Shown: in pieces, positions 43,476-52,900 of the stretch
Numbering within the stretch: position 1 is the stretch's first letter
How the letters are laid out: each line of letters begins with the position of its first letter
Assembly (NCBI GenBank): GCA_050953505.1
Contig: JBMNMU010000001.1
Coordinates: forward strand, 62,001 to 126,000
From: JBMNMU01 sp050953505
Lineage (GTDB): Bacteria > Bacillota > Clostridia > Peptostreptococcales > Anaerovoracaceae
Direction: 5' to 3'
DNA: 64,000 nucleotides
Position numbers and translations under genes: made by a program
Notes under the pieces: model-generated
Seen by the model: only the letters and a program-made list of their open reading frames with translations
The model's database searches: none
Told to the model about the DNA's origin: nothing

Positions 43476-45680
43476 ATGAAAAAACGAGTTTTATCATTGG
43501 TACTTACGATATGTATGGTGCTGACCCTGATGCCCACCGTAGCGTTGGCGGAGGATATGACGCCGCTCTACATTGGCAGCAATACTGGGGTTATATTACC
43601 GGATAATGATAAATATACCTATGGAGGTAACGAAGGAGGTGCTGGAGTAACGGTTGATACACTTGCAGCCATTCCCACAACCGCAACGTGGTATTTGCAT
43701 AGGGACGATACCCTCACACCGAAATACACGCTGACGCTAAATAACTTCGCCTACAGCGGCGCAGGGTATAGCCAGACTGGTTATGGAATCGGCATATTTG
43801 CCGCAGGCGACTTGACCATCGAACTGGTGGGCGTCAACAGCGTCACACAAGCAGGAGGCTCGTTGGCCAGCTATGGAATATATGCCTATGGCGCACTGAC
43901 CATTCAGGGGAGCGGCAGCCTCAGCGCAACCGGGGGTACTGTAACAGGCGATAACAACAGTCATGGAATCTATTCGTCTGGTAAAATTACGATTAAGGGA
44001 TCGGCGCAGGTCACCGCCACCGGCGGCAGTTCACAGAAAGACAGCTACGGCTTGGCCGGTAAGTCTGTCAGCATTGAGGAAAACGCGCAGGTCACCGCTG
44101 TTGCCGGAACTGCTCCGAATAGCAAAATCGGAATACACGGGGGTACCGAAGGCTTTACAGCCACTGGCGGCACAACTTTGGCGCGGGGCGGCTTATACGC
44201 AATTTTTACTGATAGCAGTGCTTCTATTACCGCTGACGGTATGACCATCACCGGTAGCACAGATGTTGAGGCTGACATAGCCAGTCTCACCGCAGCTGAG
44301 CCCATCGGGCGAAAGATTAAAGTAGGCGAAGTCGACGCCAAAACCGTGCGAATCACCGCACCCGCCGCTAAACTGGCCACGCCAAGTACCAGCTTCACCG
44401 CCACCGATGCGGATAAGGGAATCCTGTCCGGCGTTGCCAATGGCATGAAGTATAAAATTGACAGCGGCGAATGGGTGGACATCAACTCCAACGCTGATAT
44501 CGACCTGACCGGCCTTTCCGCCTGCGCCATTTCCGTTGTGAATAAGGGCGACGGTAGCACCACTGTCGATTCGGATGCGCAGACCATAACTATCACCAAG
44601 GCGGGCACAACCACGGCAGGCAAAACAGACTGCACTACCGCCGCCAATAATGACGGAACGCTTGCCGGTGTGACCACACTTATGGAATACAAAAAATCTG
44701 ACGCGGCCTTATGGACAGATGGCACAGGCAGTGACATCACTGGCCTTGGAAACGGCACCTACTATGTGCGCGTGAAAGCCACCGCCGCGACGCTGGCCTC
44801 TGACAATCAGGAACTGGTCATCGCTGCGTATACAGCGCCTACGCCGTCTCATAGTTCCGGTTCATCCTATCACAGCTACATGATCAAGGCATCAGCCGGT
44901 ACCGGCGGCAGCATTTCCTCCGCGGGCGGTGCATCCTACCGTGAGGGACAGGATAAAGGCTTTACCGTTATGCCGGATGAGGGCTATATCATCTGGGATG
45001 TGCTGGTTGACGGCTTGAGCGTCGGGCCCGTGAGCGAATATGAGTTTGAGAATATTAAAAAGCGCCACACCATAGAAGCTGTTTTCGCCAAGGGCGATAT
45101 GGCTAATTTCAAACTGACCGGCGAGTACGCAGGTTATCCCGACGTGGATGAAAGCAAATGGTATGGTACAGAGAATGGGGGCACTGTCCGCAACGCTACG
45201 CTTTTGGGCATCGTGGAGGGCGACAGCACAGGCTTCAGGCCGGAGGATGGTGTGAAGCTGTCTGAGGTCGTAAAAATGGCCTCCGTGTTCTGGAACACCT
45301 ATTACGGCAGTTCGTACACCTTTGACCAGACAGAAGGGGCGCATTGGTACGATACCTATGTCAATTTCGCGGTCAAATACGGCATTATCAAAGCGGACGA
45401 CTTTACGGACTATGAGCGAAACGCTACGCGCGAGGAGATGGCCTATATCTCCGCCCACGCCTTGTCGGAGAGCAAACTTGCAGCTATAAGCACAACCATC
45501 CCGCCTGATGTGGCCGAGAGCGACAAATACGGGGCTGAGATACGGATCCTCTACGCAGCGGGTGTACTGTGGGGAAACGACGAAGCCGGTACATTTGCCG
45601 GGAAACGAGGGATCATCAGAGCGGAAGCAGTGGCAATCATCACCAGAATGGCCCTGCCCTCTGTTCGGAGCGCTGAATAA
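43476..45680 (+). CDS. Secreted surface protein with beta-helix repeats, InlB-like repeat and SLH domains
   Basis: 734 residues. A signal peptide is cleaved near ALAED (about 26). Residues 60-270 have repeated AYGALTIQGSGSL / SSGKITIKGSAQVTATGG-type turns suggesting a right-handed beta helix or carbohydrate-binding fold. At about 470-545 is a divergent InlB B-repeat/Flg_new-type module (GQDKGFTVMPDEGYIIWDVL). Residues 555-730 hold three SLH-like repeats (YPDVDESKWYG, EGAHWYDTYVNFAVKYGII, GAEIRILYAAGVLWG), which would anchor it to cell-wall polymers. GGAGG precedes the ATG by 11 bases. Confidence 0.78.
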   Translation: MKKRVLSLVLTICMVLTLMPTVALAEDMTPLYIGSNTGVILPDNDKYTYGGNEGGAGVTVDTLAAIPTTATWYLHRDDTLTPKYTLTLNNFAYSGAGYSQTGYGIGIFAAGDLTIELVGVNSVTQAGGSLASYGIYAYGALTIQGSGSLSATGGTVTGDNNSHGIYSSGKITIKGSAQVTATGGSSQKDSYGLAGKSVSIEENAQVTAVAGTAPNSKIGIHGGTEGFTATGGTTLARGGLYAIFTDSSASITADGMTITGSTDVEADIASLTAAEPIGRKIKVGEVDAKTVRITAPAAKLATPSTSFTATDADKGILSGVANGMKYKIDSGEWVDINSNADIDLTGLSACAISVVNKGDGSTTVDSDAQTITITKAGTTTAGKTDCTTAANNDGTLAGVTTLMEYKKSDAALWTDGTGSDITGLGNGTYYVRVKATAATLASDNQELVIAAYTAPTPSHSSGSSYHSYMIKASAGTGGSISSAGGASYREGQDKGFTVMPDEGYIIWDVLVDGLSVGPVSEYEFENIKKRHTIEAVFAKGDMANFKLTGEYAGYPDVDESKWYGTENGGTVRNATLLGIVEGDSTGFRPEDGVKLSEVVKMASVFWNTYYGSSYTFDQTEGAHWYDTYVNFAVKYGIIKADDFTDYERNATREEMAYISAHALSESKLAAISTTIPPDVAESDKYGAEIRILYAAGVLWGNDEAGTFAGKRGIIRAEAVAIITRMALPSVRSAE

Positions 45681-45735
45681 GGAGTTGAGTCAGCATCAAG
45701 AGTAGGAGGTAGAGACAGCGACCCTCTGCAGCGGT

Positions 45736-46019
45736 TTGACCGCTGTGGCGCTGATCCTGCTGTACCGGCAAAGCCGGTTGCTGGCTTCGGCCTGCTTCTT
45801 GGAAACAAGGTTTACAGGTGGGGCTGCGATGGCGTGTATGGCGTCCGACTGCGGGAGGTGCAAATCGACAAAGAGCATATCTGCCTGTCATTTGGAGCTG
45901 ACGGCGAAATGCTGCGCGTAGAGCTGCTGCATGGTCTGGCCGACAGGCAAAGCGCTATGGAGATCGCGCAAAAGATATGGCACGAAACAGGCGTACGGGC
46001 GGAAATCAGTGATTGGTAA
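45736..46019 (+). pseudogene. Broken paralogue of the PH-like membrane protein
   Basis: The plus-strand frame at 45736 reads VALILLYRQSRLL, matching the TM end of the 40062 protein (LLLLVRQSRLL). At about 45790 similarity continues in another frame, GLLLGNKVYRWGCDGVYG, then MRVELLHG-type sequence to a matching C-terminus EISDW. About 35 residues between the two parts are missing. A deletion plus frameshift, so not functional. Confidence 0.78.
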
Positions 46020-46038
46020 CGAAAGGGAGGAATCCGAT

Positions 46039-48018
46039 ATGAAGAAGACAGTAGCCATTTTACTTGTGACGGCGCTGCTTTTAGGCAGTCTTGCCGGCTG
46101 CACCTCTGGTAATCAGGCTAAGACTCCCGTCACACAGAAATCCGAAACCTTTACGGTGGAGGACGGACAGACGGCATTGGCCTCAGAGGACGGTGCGGCG
46201 ATAGACTTTGGCTGTCTGCTGGAGGCTGGCGAGGAACTCACCATACAAAAGGTATCGCCCGCGTCAATAGACAGCGATGTTGAAATCGACGCCTACGATT
46301 TCAAGCTATCCTCCGGTCAGCCGGAGGGAGTTGTCGAGCTGACCATACCCTATGACGATGCGGGGCTTGAAGCCGACGAGGAAATTCTGTCGGTCTGCGG
46401 CAAATATCTAAACGAGGAAACAAAGCAATGGGAGGATGTCCTTTATACGGTGGACGCTGAAGCCAACAAGGTGCATATTCTCACCGACCACCTCTCCACC
46501 TATAGCGTGTTTAAGGTCACGAACGCTGGAAAGCGCAGCGAATACATTTCCGATGTCAACGTCTACGCCGCTTACATGACGACAAAGCAAGCGGAGCAGC
46601 TGCTCAAAACCTACGCCGAGCAGGGTGTGTCGTGGCAAGAGGATGTTATATCAGCGTTTCTAAATGCAAACAACTCACTGCCGATGTTCGCTGAAACAAA
46701 TATCCCAACTCTCGTATCGCTTGGAGGCGCATACGACGATATGATCACCGAACCGTTCGGCAACGCGTTGACGGTTTTGGGCATCGCGACCTCCTGCACC
46801 CAGTTCGCGTATGACGCATACAGCAACGGGCTGACAAGCAAGGAAACGTCGATCAGCGGAATGAAAACCGTGTTGAATCTGGGGCTGAATTTGGCATCGT
46901 CACAAAAATATCTGTTGGATTCATTTCAGGTGGCCTATATGGGCGTTGGAGTAATCGACATCGCGCTTACCGATGTGATGAATTTTGCCATCGACACCAA
47001 GTATGAAAGCACAAAGAATATGTACGACGCCTATTACGCAAGACCCGAAAACAAGCGCCGTGTCAAGGATTGGTACGATTTATTCAAGAAGATATACAAA
47101 GAAAACAAATCCGCCCCGCAGACAGCTCTCGACAAAATGCAGAGCGAGATTGACAACTATGTAAACAAATACTGGGAGGTTGCAGCAAGCGACTGGGATT
47201 CATGGATAGACGCATATGAAAAGAACGGCAAGCTGTCCAAGTATCCGTGGCCGTCGGAGAGCGACCGCAAAAAAATATCAAGCAATTACAAAGCTGAGAT
47301 CTATGATTACCTTCAGGTTATGTTCCAGTCTCTGAGCCGGGATATGTATTTTGATGCCCTAACTCAGCGGGAAAAGGAGTATAAAGAGCTTGCCGCACTG
47401 CTAAATAGGGTATACACCTTGAACTTCAGGGAGGATTATGACACTGAGAAGGCAAAATGGGCCAACGCATATGTCAAACTGGCCCCGCTTTCCGATAAAA
47501 CCACGGCAAAAGAGTGGACCATCCGCCTTGACGACGAAGCAAACGGACAGATGAAGTTCACTCTGGGTGCCCATGAAACGGCGAGATTCCCTATGAAGGT
47601 GGAATTCTATAAAACAGAAAAGGACTTGGAAGAGGGTAAGGTTGCCTTGAGTGCCAAGCTCAAACCCTTTGTAAAAACCGAAATGGAGGTCATTTTAAAT
47701 ACAAAAACCAATAAGGTGGACTATTCCGGAACATATACAGGGGTCATGAATGTTACGGAAACAGGTAAGGATATTGATGTGACAACTGTAGTCACATTTG
47801 AAAAGGATTTTGGCGACGGCTCTTACTATAAAATCGTCTGCTCAAATAATGAAACCCAGAGCACCTACATCAACGGCAGCTATTTTGTGCGGTGGTCGAC
47901 AGGCGAGGCAAATATTGCGGGAGCAAAATTTGTATTCTCCGCTGACGGAACATCGTTCAGCGCCTCAATGCGAGACCACAACGATAAAGAGTGGGGCGTG
48001 ATTACCTGTCAGAGGTAA
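46039..48018 (+). CDS. Large lipoprotein, 659 aa
   Basis: The signal peptide ends in the lipobox LAGC (Cys21). Residues about 30-165 have beta-sandwich character (EEILSVCGKYLNEETKQWED, DHLSTYSVFKV), like ZU5/Ig-type modules of cell-surface proteins. Residues 170-500 are helical, with a long Lys/Glu/Tyr-rich stretch and no recognised motif. The C-terminus (about 530-659) is beta-rich again (YSGTYTGVMNVTETGKDIDV). GGAGG lies 8 bases upstream of the ATG at 46039. Extracytoplasmic; no enzyme motif visible. Confidence 0.75.
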   Translation: MKKTVAILLVTALLLGSLAGCTSGNQAKTPVTQKSETFTVEDGQTALASEDGAAIDFGCLLEAGEELTIQKVSPASIDSDVEIDAYDFKLSSGQPEGVVELTIPYDDAGLEADEEILSVCGKYLNEETKQWEDVLYTVDAEANKVHILTDHLSTYSVFKVTNAGKRSEYISDVNVYAAYMTTKQAEQLLKTYAEQGVSWQEDVISAFLNANNSLPMFAETNIPTLVSLGGAYDDMITEPFGNALTVLGIATSCTQFAYDAYSNGLTSKETSISGMKTVLNLGLNLASSQKYLLDSFQVAYMGVGVIDIALTDVMNFAIDTKYESTKNMYDAYYARPENKRRVKDWYDLFKKIYKENKSAPQTALDKMQSEIDNYVNKYWEVAASDWDSWIDAYEKNGKLSKYPWPSESDRKKISSNYKAEIYDYLQVMFQSLSRDMYFDALTQREKEYKELAALLNRVYTLNFREDYDTEKAKWANAYVKLAPLSDKTTAKEWTIRLDDEANGQMKFTLGAHETARFPMKVEFYKTEKDLEEGKVALSAKLKPFVKTEMEVILNTKTNKVDYSGTYTGVMNVTETGKDIDVTTVVTFEKDFGDGSYYKIVCSNNETQSTYINGSYFVRWSTGEANIAGAKFVFSADGTSFSASMRDHNDKEWGVITCQR

Positions 48019-48101
48019 AAACGACCCCAAGCACAAGATATGTCGGCCAACATGAGAAAACAGCGCACAATAATCGGATCAAACAAACTGGAGGCATATC
48101 C

Positions 48102-48806
48102 ATGAGAGATAATATTCCATCTGCGGGCAGAGGCAATAAAATCTTGCCCGCAATACTGATCGCGGCCAATCTGCTGATGCTTGTGATAGGTGTTCTCACC
48201 ATACCGCCCAATTTGCCGTCAGCAGCAGTAAAGGAATCTCCTGCGCCGAGGACGGAGCAAACAGCGCTCGTTACACCGGCATCGGAGAAAGAAACCCCGC
48301 CTGCGGCCACGGAAAGCGGCAGTATTCCCGCGCCGGAGGTAACAGGCGTGAGCTTATCCACGGATGAACGCCCCGATTTGGAGGACTTTCTCTGGTACAC
48401 AGAGGACGTGGCTTATGACGGAGTTCCGTCCGATGCGAATATCATAGACAATATCGGCCCGCTGACTGGGAGCTGGAAAGCACTGATTATTTACGACCCC
48501 AATAACGAATACGACTCGGGCGCTATGGAGTTTCTCAATGTCGCCCTTGCAGGTGCGGCGGAGAGCCTGAGCCTCACCCTCGACTGGTATCAGATTTTTT
48601 GGGCAAACGAGGGAGAACACTTCGACGAAACGGATATGGAGGACGGCGTATTTCTCGGCAAGTGTGAAAACGGCGGCTTGTGGGCGTCCGGTGCGGGAAC
48701 CATACACCTGACGCAGTTCTACGAGCTTAATGGGAAGCAATACGCCGTCGGTACGATGGATACGCCCGACGGGACACCGGCGCTTGTTGCGCTGGTGCGG
48801 CCATAA
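48102..48806 (+). CDS. Membrane-anchored hypothetical protein, 234 aa
   Basis: The ATG at 48102 is preceded by GGAGGC. A short cytoplasmic head, one TM helix (about 13-35), then a Pro/Glu/Thr/Ala-rich stalk (about 40-85, extracellular) and a beta-rich domain of about 145 residues (WKALIIYDPNNEYDSGAMEF, NGGLWASGAGTIHL). Unknown family. Typical type-II topology, like the other cargo proteins. Confidence 0.68.
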   Translation: MRDNIPSAGRGNKILPAILIAANLLMLVIGVLTIPPNLPSAAVKESPAPRTEQTALVTPASEKETPPAATESGSIPAPEVTGVSLSTDERPDLEDFLWYTEDVAYDGVPSDANIIDNIGPLTGSWKALIIYDPNNEYDSGAMEFLNVALAGAAESLSLTLDWYQIFWANEGEHFDETDMEDGVFLGKCENGGLWASGAGTIHLTQFYELNGKQYAVGTMDTPDGTPALVALVRP

Positions 48807-48818
48807 GGAGGTGCGGAC

Positions 48819-49193
48819 GTGGGAAAATATTGTACGAATTGCGGCAAGGAGCTCCATACCGGCGCTCGCTTCTGCGCCAAATGCGGCGCGGCGGTTCTTG
48901 ATGCGCCCGCGAATCCTGTTCCCGCAGCACAGCCGAAACCTGTGCCGCAGCCGCAGCCGCAGACTAAAACCGAGGTGCAGCCTCAAGAATATACTCCGCC
49001 CGTTGCGACACCAAAAAGAAAAAGTGCCGCAGCACCAAAAAGAAACAGCGGGCGCAATACGCTGTGCATCGTGCTTTCCGCGCTACTTGTCATACAGATC
49101 GCGGCGGTGGCGCTCTACGGCTGGCCGGGGTTTATGGTGAAGGACAGACCGCAAAAACTTGGCAACATCCGCGTCGAAAACTGCGTGGCGTAG
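48819..49193 (+). CDS. Zinc-ribbon/TM anchor, ending at an in-frame amber codon
   Basis: 124 residues. The zinc ribbon at the start (YCTNCGKELHTGARFCAKCG) is nearly the same as in the 40614 protein. A Pro/Gln-rich linker (about 30-72) and one TM helix (about 80-100) follow. TAG at 49191-49193 ends it; the same frame reopens at once with LSGMSVYFGGAYGG of the downstream metalloprotease. Topology ribbon-inside, helix, protease-outside would make one sensible TcaA-like protein, so I infer an originally single gene. AAGGAGG lies upstream of the ATG. Confidence 0.75.
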   Translation: MGKYCTNCGKELHTGARFCAKCGAAVLDAPANPVPAAQPKPVPQPQPQTKTEVQPQEYTPPVATPKRKSAAAPKRNSGRNTLCIVLSALLVIQIAAVALYGWPGFMVKDRPQKLGNIRVENCVA

Positions 49194-49202
49194 CTTTCTG
49201 GA

Positions 49203-50927
49203 ATGAGCGTGTATTTTGGCGGCGCATACGGCGGGGCGACGCTTGAAAATGCCAAAACCGCCCCTATCGACTTAGATGAGGGGGCTGTCTCCGTCGGTTA
49301 TGAGCTGGCGTTTGCGGACATACCCGAGGGCGAAGTGACGCTGTCCGCGCCAATGCCGGATGATCTGACCCTTGCGGAAAATGAGCGTTTGTATCTCGAT
49401 ATCGGTTTTTCCATGCAGGACGAGACGGGCGAGAAGGTCATGGTTTACGACCATATCGTGGCCTCGGAGCAGGACGGAGAGCTGACCGCAAAGATAACCC
49501 CCTCAGGCTACGGCGAGCTGTCCGGCAACGTCTACTTGAAGGGCAAGGGCTTCGTTTCCCCGACCTACAGCGACAAAATGCGCTTTGACATCCAGTTCAA
49601 GGTCAAGCTCGTAAGCGCCTCGCAAAGCCAACGCTTCAATCTCATTTTTGACCGCTCGCGGTTTATGGCAACCACGGTGGAGCCGGGCGACGTAGAGGCG
49701 CTGCTCTCGCGTATGGAGCAGGTCTATGCGAAATACGGGGAGTTCGGCTTCGATATGTCGAGGCGCACCGAATGGCCTATGGATATCCATGTAACAACGC
49801 TAAAAAGCGCCGACGCCGCCACACCCACCTACGCGCAATATGTTTCAAGCTGGTGGGGCATTGACAGCGGTCACATGAATTTCAGCCGCCTGCTGTTTAC
49901 GAATTTCAACCTCGATTCGGTCACGAGCATATTCGCACATGAGCTTATGCACTTTGTGCAGGAGTGCTATGTTACGACCCAGTATAAACGCCTCAATTGG
50001 CTGGACGAAGCGACGGCGGTATTTCTCGAAAAATATTTCGGCGGCACAGGCGATCACAGTGCCCGTCAATATGAGCTTTACGACGGCATATATCCTGCCT
50101 CCGACTCCGCGAGCGCCGGATACGCCCGCGGCGCGCTGGTCGCTTACTGGGCGAGCCGGGACGGCTGGTATGACGGCGCGGACGCCCTTTCCGGCAACGA
50201 TAAGATGTCGGGACTAATCGACCTCTATTCCACCGGCGGTTATTTGCAGGTGAGCAAATGGCAAAGCTGGATAGACGGCTGTGTGGGAGCACCCTCGGAA
50301 TATGCAATAGATTTCTTCACAAAGCTCCTGATGGGCGAGGAGAGCGTCTGGGCGGAAAAGCTGGATAAGGATGCTGCAGTCAGCATTAGCGCCAAAAATG
50401 GCGAGGAGCTGGTGCTTTTGAAGTCGCTTTCAAAGGAGACGACGACTCAGCAAGGTACAACTGTTTCCGTCCCGGCATTTTCAAATTCATTGGAAAAGAA
50501 ATATCGCTATCTGGTGTTAGTGGTAAACACTACGGATCGTGCAAAGACAATGGAACTTGTGATTGCAGCGGAAAAAGAACCGGAATTTGATGTTAAATGG
50601 TTTGAAGGTTACTGGTCTACGGACCCAGAATATGACTCGTATCCGGATGTAGGCATCAAGATATTGGACGGGAAAAATTGTGCATATTTTATCGGTATTA
50701 TGAATAGAAAAATGGAACTTGACGAGGAAGATTACAGAACAAGCAGCTATATATTTGATTCGGCAGCACGAACATTAATCATTGAAAACTTTTACGGACG
50801 GCCGGGCGGTATTATGCTAATCGCACGCGACAAGTCTGAAGGCGATTATGGAGCGGATTATATAAAAGCAAGAAAAGGTGAAGGATACCAATATATGGCA
50901 ATGGAAGATATAATTCGCATGAAATAA
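49203..50927 (+). CDS. Secreted-type HExxH metalloprotease domain
   Basis: 574 residues, same frame as the preceding zinc-ribbon/TM piece, 9 bases after its stop. Residues 1-150 are beta-rich. The gluzincin site is HELMH at 246-250 with the third ligand Glu269 in WLDEATAVFLEKYF. After about 390 come two further beta-rich regions. No signal peptide of its own, so without read-through or re-fusion it would stay in the cytoplasm. The start at ATG 49203 has only weak RBS-like bases. Function: an extracellular peptidase anchored by the upstream TM is the best reading. Confidence 0.75.
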   Translation: MSVYFGGAYGGATLENAKTAPIDLDEGAVSVGYELAFADIPEGEVTLSAPMPDDLTLAENERLYLDIGFSMQDETGEKVMVYDHIVASEQDGELTAKITPSGYGELSGNVYLKGKGFVSPTYSDKMRFDIQFKVKLVSASQSQRFNLIFDRSRFMATTVEPGDVEALLSRMEQVYAKYGEFGFDMSRRTEWPMDIHVTTLKSADAATPTYAQYVSSWWGIDSGHMNFSRLLFTNFNLDSVTSIFAHELMHFVQECYVTTQYKRLNWLDEATAVFLEKYFGGTGDHSARQYELYDGIYPASDSASAGYARGALVAYWASRDGWYDGADALSGNDKMSGLIDLYSTGGYLQVSKWQSWIDGCVGAPSEYAIDFFTKLLMGEESVWAEKLDKDAAVSISAKNGEELVLLKSLSKETTTQQGTTVSVPAFSNSLEKKYRYLVLVVNTTDRAKTMELVIAAEKEPEFDVKWFEGYWSTDPEYDSYPDVGIKILDGKNCAYFIGIMNRKMELDEEDYRTSSYIFDSAARTLIIENFYGRPGGIMLIARDKSEGDYGADYIKARKGEGYQYMAMEDIIRMK

Positions 50928-50973
50928 GTAAAGGTAAGGTAGTTATGCGCTGCCGCCGCAGTAGCCGGTACTG

Positions 50974-51051
50974 CCGCCGCTTTTCCTGCTTATTGTTCTG
51001 TATCTGTTTGGCGTGAGCTGGCGCGAAAAGCGAGATTATGAACAACAATGA
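50974..51051 (+). pseudogene. Possible remnant of a membrane protein
   Basis: A short frame reads PVLPPLFLLIVLYLFGVSW then REKRDYEQQ, a TM helix with a charged tail but no start. It could be the C-terminal scrap of a deleted cargo gene; chance cannot be excluded. Confidence 0.3.
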
Positions 51052-51064
51052 AAGGAGCGTCCCG

Positions 51065-52393
51065 ATGGCAAAGAAGAAAGCAAGCAAAAACATCCCCCTG
51101 CCCATCCTCATCCTTATCTGCGCCGTGCTCCTGTTTGCCATATATTTGAGCCTCTCCACGCTGGCTCTGGCAATATGGGGCGATTCCGTCATGGGTACGG
51201 TGGACAGTTATCAAGCACGGCTGGACGACACAAAAGCGGAGCAAAACCGCTCCCGCACTGTTTCCAAGGGCTATTGGTTTATGGCAAACGGCAAGGAGTA
51301 TCGCGGCCATGTGATGTACCAAAGCGACGAGTCGTGGCCGAGCTTAGACGAGGGCGAAACGCGCTCCGAGCGCATCAGCTACCTTGCCCTTTTCCCCTAT
51401 GTCAACAAGCCCGCCGCGCTGTGCGAATTTGATGAGATGGGCGAGGTGGCGATCATTTACCATATCCTCGCCCCCATCGGTTATCTGCTTTTGCTGCTGC
51501 TTGTCATACGCACAGCCAGAGGTGGGAAAAAGAAGAAACGGGCGGCGAAGAAACCCGACGCTCCCCAAATAATCGAAGCAAGGAGTGATACGGATATGTT
51601 TTGTCCTAACTGCGGAAACAAGTTGCCGGAGGGCGCGGCTTTCTGTTCGAGTTGCGGCGCAAAAACACAAACAAACACCCCCAGCGTGTGTAAGGCCTGC
51701 GGCGCAGAGTTGCCGGAGGGAGCTGAATTTTGCATCGGGTGCGGCAAGGCGGTGAATTTGAGAACGCCGGAGCCGATGGAGGTAAGCCAAGCGGCATCTT
51801 CCGCTCCCCCGCAGGGAGGCGCGGGGCTAGTCGGCTTTTCCGACAGGTGTAATTCGCCGGAGATAATGACCGCCGCACAGAAAAACAAGAAATCCTCTAT
51901 TGGCTGTATGTGGATATTGGTTTTCGTGCCGCTCATCGGCTTTCCCGTCGCCGGTCTGCTGATGGACGATTTCCCCTTTGGTGAATCCCTTGTCATCGGC
52001 GTGGGCATCGCACTTGTCATGCTGATAATTAATTTGCTGGCGCTGCGAAAGACCAATCAGCCTATGTGGGAGGGTGTGGTCGTCAATAAGTACAGCAAGG
52101 AAAAAAGCGAGCATAGGGGCGGCGAGGATGATAATTACAGAACCTATACGGAATATACCACAATCATCAACACCGATGCGGGCAAGAAAAAGACCATCGT
52201 GGAAAAGGACAGTGGGCGGCATATGTACGACTATCTTTCCGTTGGCGACAGGGTGCGGTTTCATCCAAGATTCGGTACATACGAGAAATACGATAAATCC
52301 AAAGACCGAATCATCTATTGCAACGTCTGCTCCATGATGAACCCCATACAAAATGACCGCTGCAAGCGGTGTAATAATTTATTGTTCAAATAA
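51065..52393 (+). CDS. Multi-zinc-ribbon membrane protein with DUF3592-like head
   Basis: 442 residues from the ATG at 51065 (AAAGGAG upstream). TM1 (about 12-35), an extracytoplasmic DUF3592-like part (SKGYWFMANGKEYRGHVMYQ), TM2 (about 135-155), then two zinc ribbons in series (FCPNCGNKLPEGAAFCSSCG and VCKACGAELPEGAEFCIGCG), TM3-4 (about 285-335) and a third CxxC pair at the very end (YCNVCSMMNPIQNDRCKRC). Three ribbons in one protein is unusual. Function unknown. Confidence 0.75.
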   Translation: MAKKKASKNIPLPILILICAVLLFAIYLSLSTLALAIWGDSVMGTVDSYQARLDDTKAEQNRSRTVSKGYWFMANGKEYRGHVMYQSDESWPSLDEGETRSERISYLALFPYVNKPAALCEFDEMGEVAIIYHILAPIGYLLLLLLVIRTARGGKKKKRAAKKPDAPQIIEARSDTDMFCPNCGNKLPEGAAFCSSCGAKTQTNTPSVCKACGAELPEGAEFCIGCGKAVNLRTPEPMEVSQAASSAPPQGGAGLVGFSDRCNSPEIMTAAQKNKKSSIGCMWILVFVPLIGFPVAGLLMDDFPFGESLVIGVGIALVMLIINLLALRKTNQPMWEGVVVNKYSKEKSEHRGGEDDNYRTYTEYTTIINTDAGKKKTIVEKDSGRHMYDYLSVGDRVRFHPRFGTYEKYDKSKDRIIYCNVCSMMNPIQNDRCKRCNNLLFK

Positions 52394-52407
52394 GGAGGCT
52401 TTTCGTA

Positions 52408-52767
52408 ATGGAGAGATTTGACACCATGCTGGAGGCGGCGGAGTTTGCCGCCACACGCTGCAAGAGCTGGAGTTTTGCCACTGCCGATGATAGATACGAC
52501 GTAAAAGGCTTGCTGGCGCTTGCCGAGACAAGTGACAGTGAAAACCCCATCGATGAGGACAGCTTTTATGTGGTTTCGCCCGCCGGAGCCATCGGTTTAT
52601 GCGAGGACGGCGAGAACATCGACTGGCTGTTTCTGACCAGCTCCAGTGAAGATGAGGATTTACCCTCTACCTATCAGGTCGACCCACAAATAAATTTCTG
52701 CCCCCAATGCGGCTCCGGTGTTGTTTCCGGCGCTCGCTTTTGCGAAAAGTGCGGAAATAGACTATGA
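52408..52767 (+). CDS. Small soluble zinc-ribbon protein
   Basis: 119 residues. An acidic N-terminal domain (about 1-90) and a C-terminal ribbon FCPQCGSGVVSGARFCEKCG. No TM or signal. AAGGAGG lies upstream of the ATG; 14 bases after the preceding gene. Last gene of the cargo, before a terminator. The ribbon at the opposite end to the others may allow pairing with them (inference). Confidence 0.75.
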   Translation: MERFDTMLEAAEFAATRCKSWSFATADDRYDVKGLLALAETSDSENPIDEDSFYVVSPAGAIGLCEDGENIDWLFLTSSSEDEDLPSTYQVDPQINFCPQCGSGVVSGARFCEKCGNRL

Positions 52768-52816
52768 AACATCTTTGAATAATACAGAGGGATTCTAAAA
52801 ATGTAGTACAATAGTT

Positions 52817-52862
52817 AAGACGAACAGGCAGCGGTTTTACCTGCTGTCTGTTCGTCTTTTAT
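52817..52862 (+). terminator. Terminator at the end of the cargo operon
   Basis: AAGACGAACAG and CTGTTCGTCTT with an inner CAGCGG/CCTGCTG pairing, followed by TTTTAT. Confidence 0.9.
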
Positions 52863-52900
52863 ATCATTCTTTTTTCCGTATTCAGTTTACCCTGACCCTC

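Noticed and set aside
44045..44758. 237-aa minus-strand ORF
   Set aside because: Antisense to the SLH surface protein; a low-complexity Val/Ser/Pro product typical of reverse frames in G+C-rich coding DNA.
49191..49193. Pyrrolysine-coding amber codon
   Set aside because: Possible in Clostridia, but no pyl genes or PYLIS-like evidence in the window; left as one option only.
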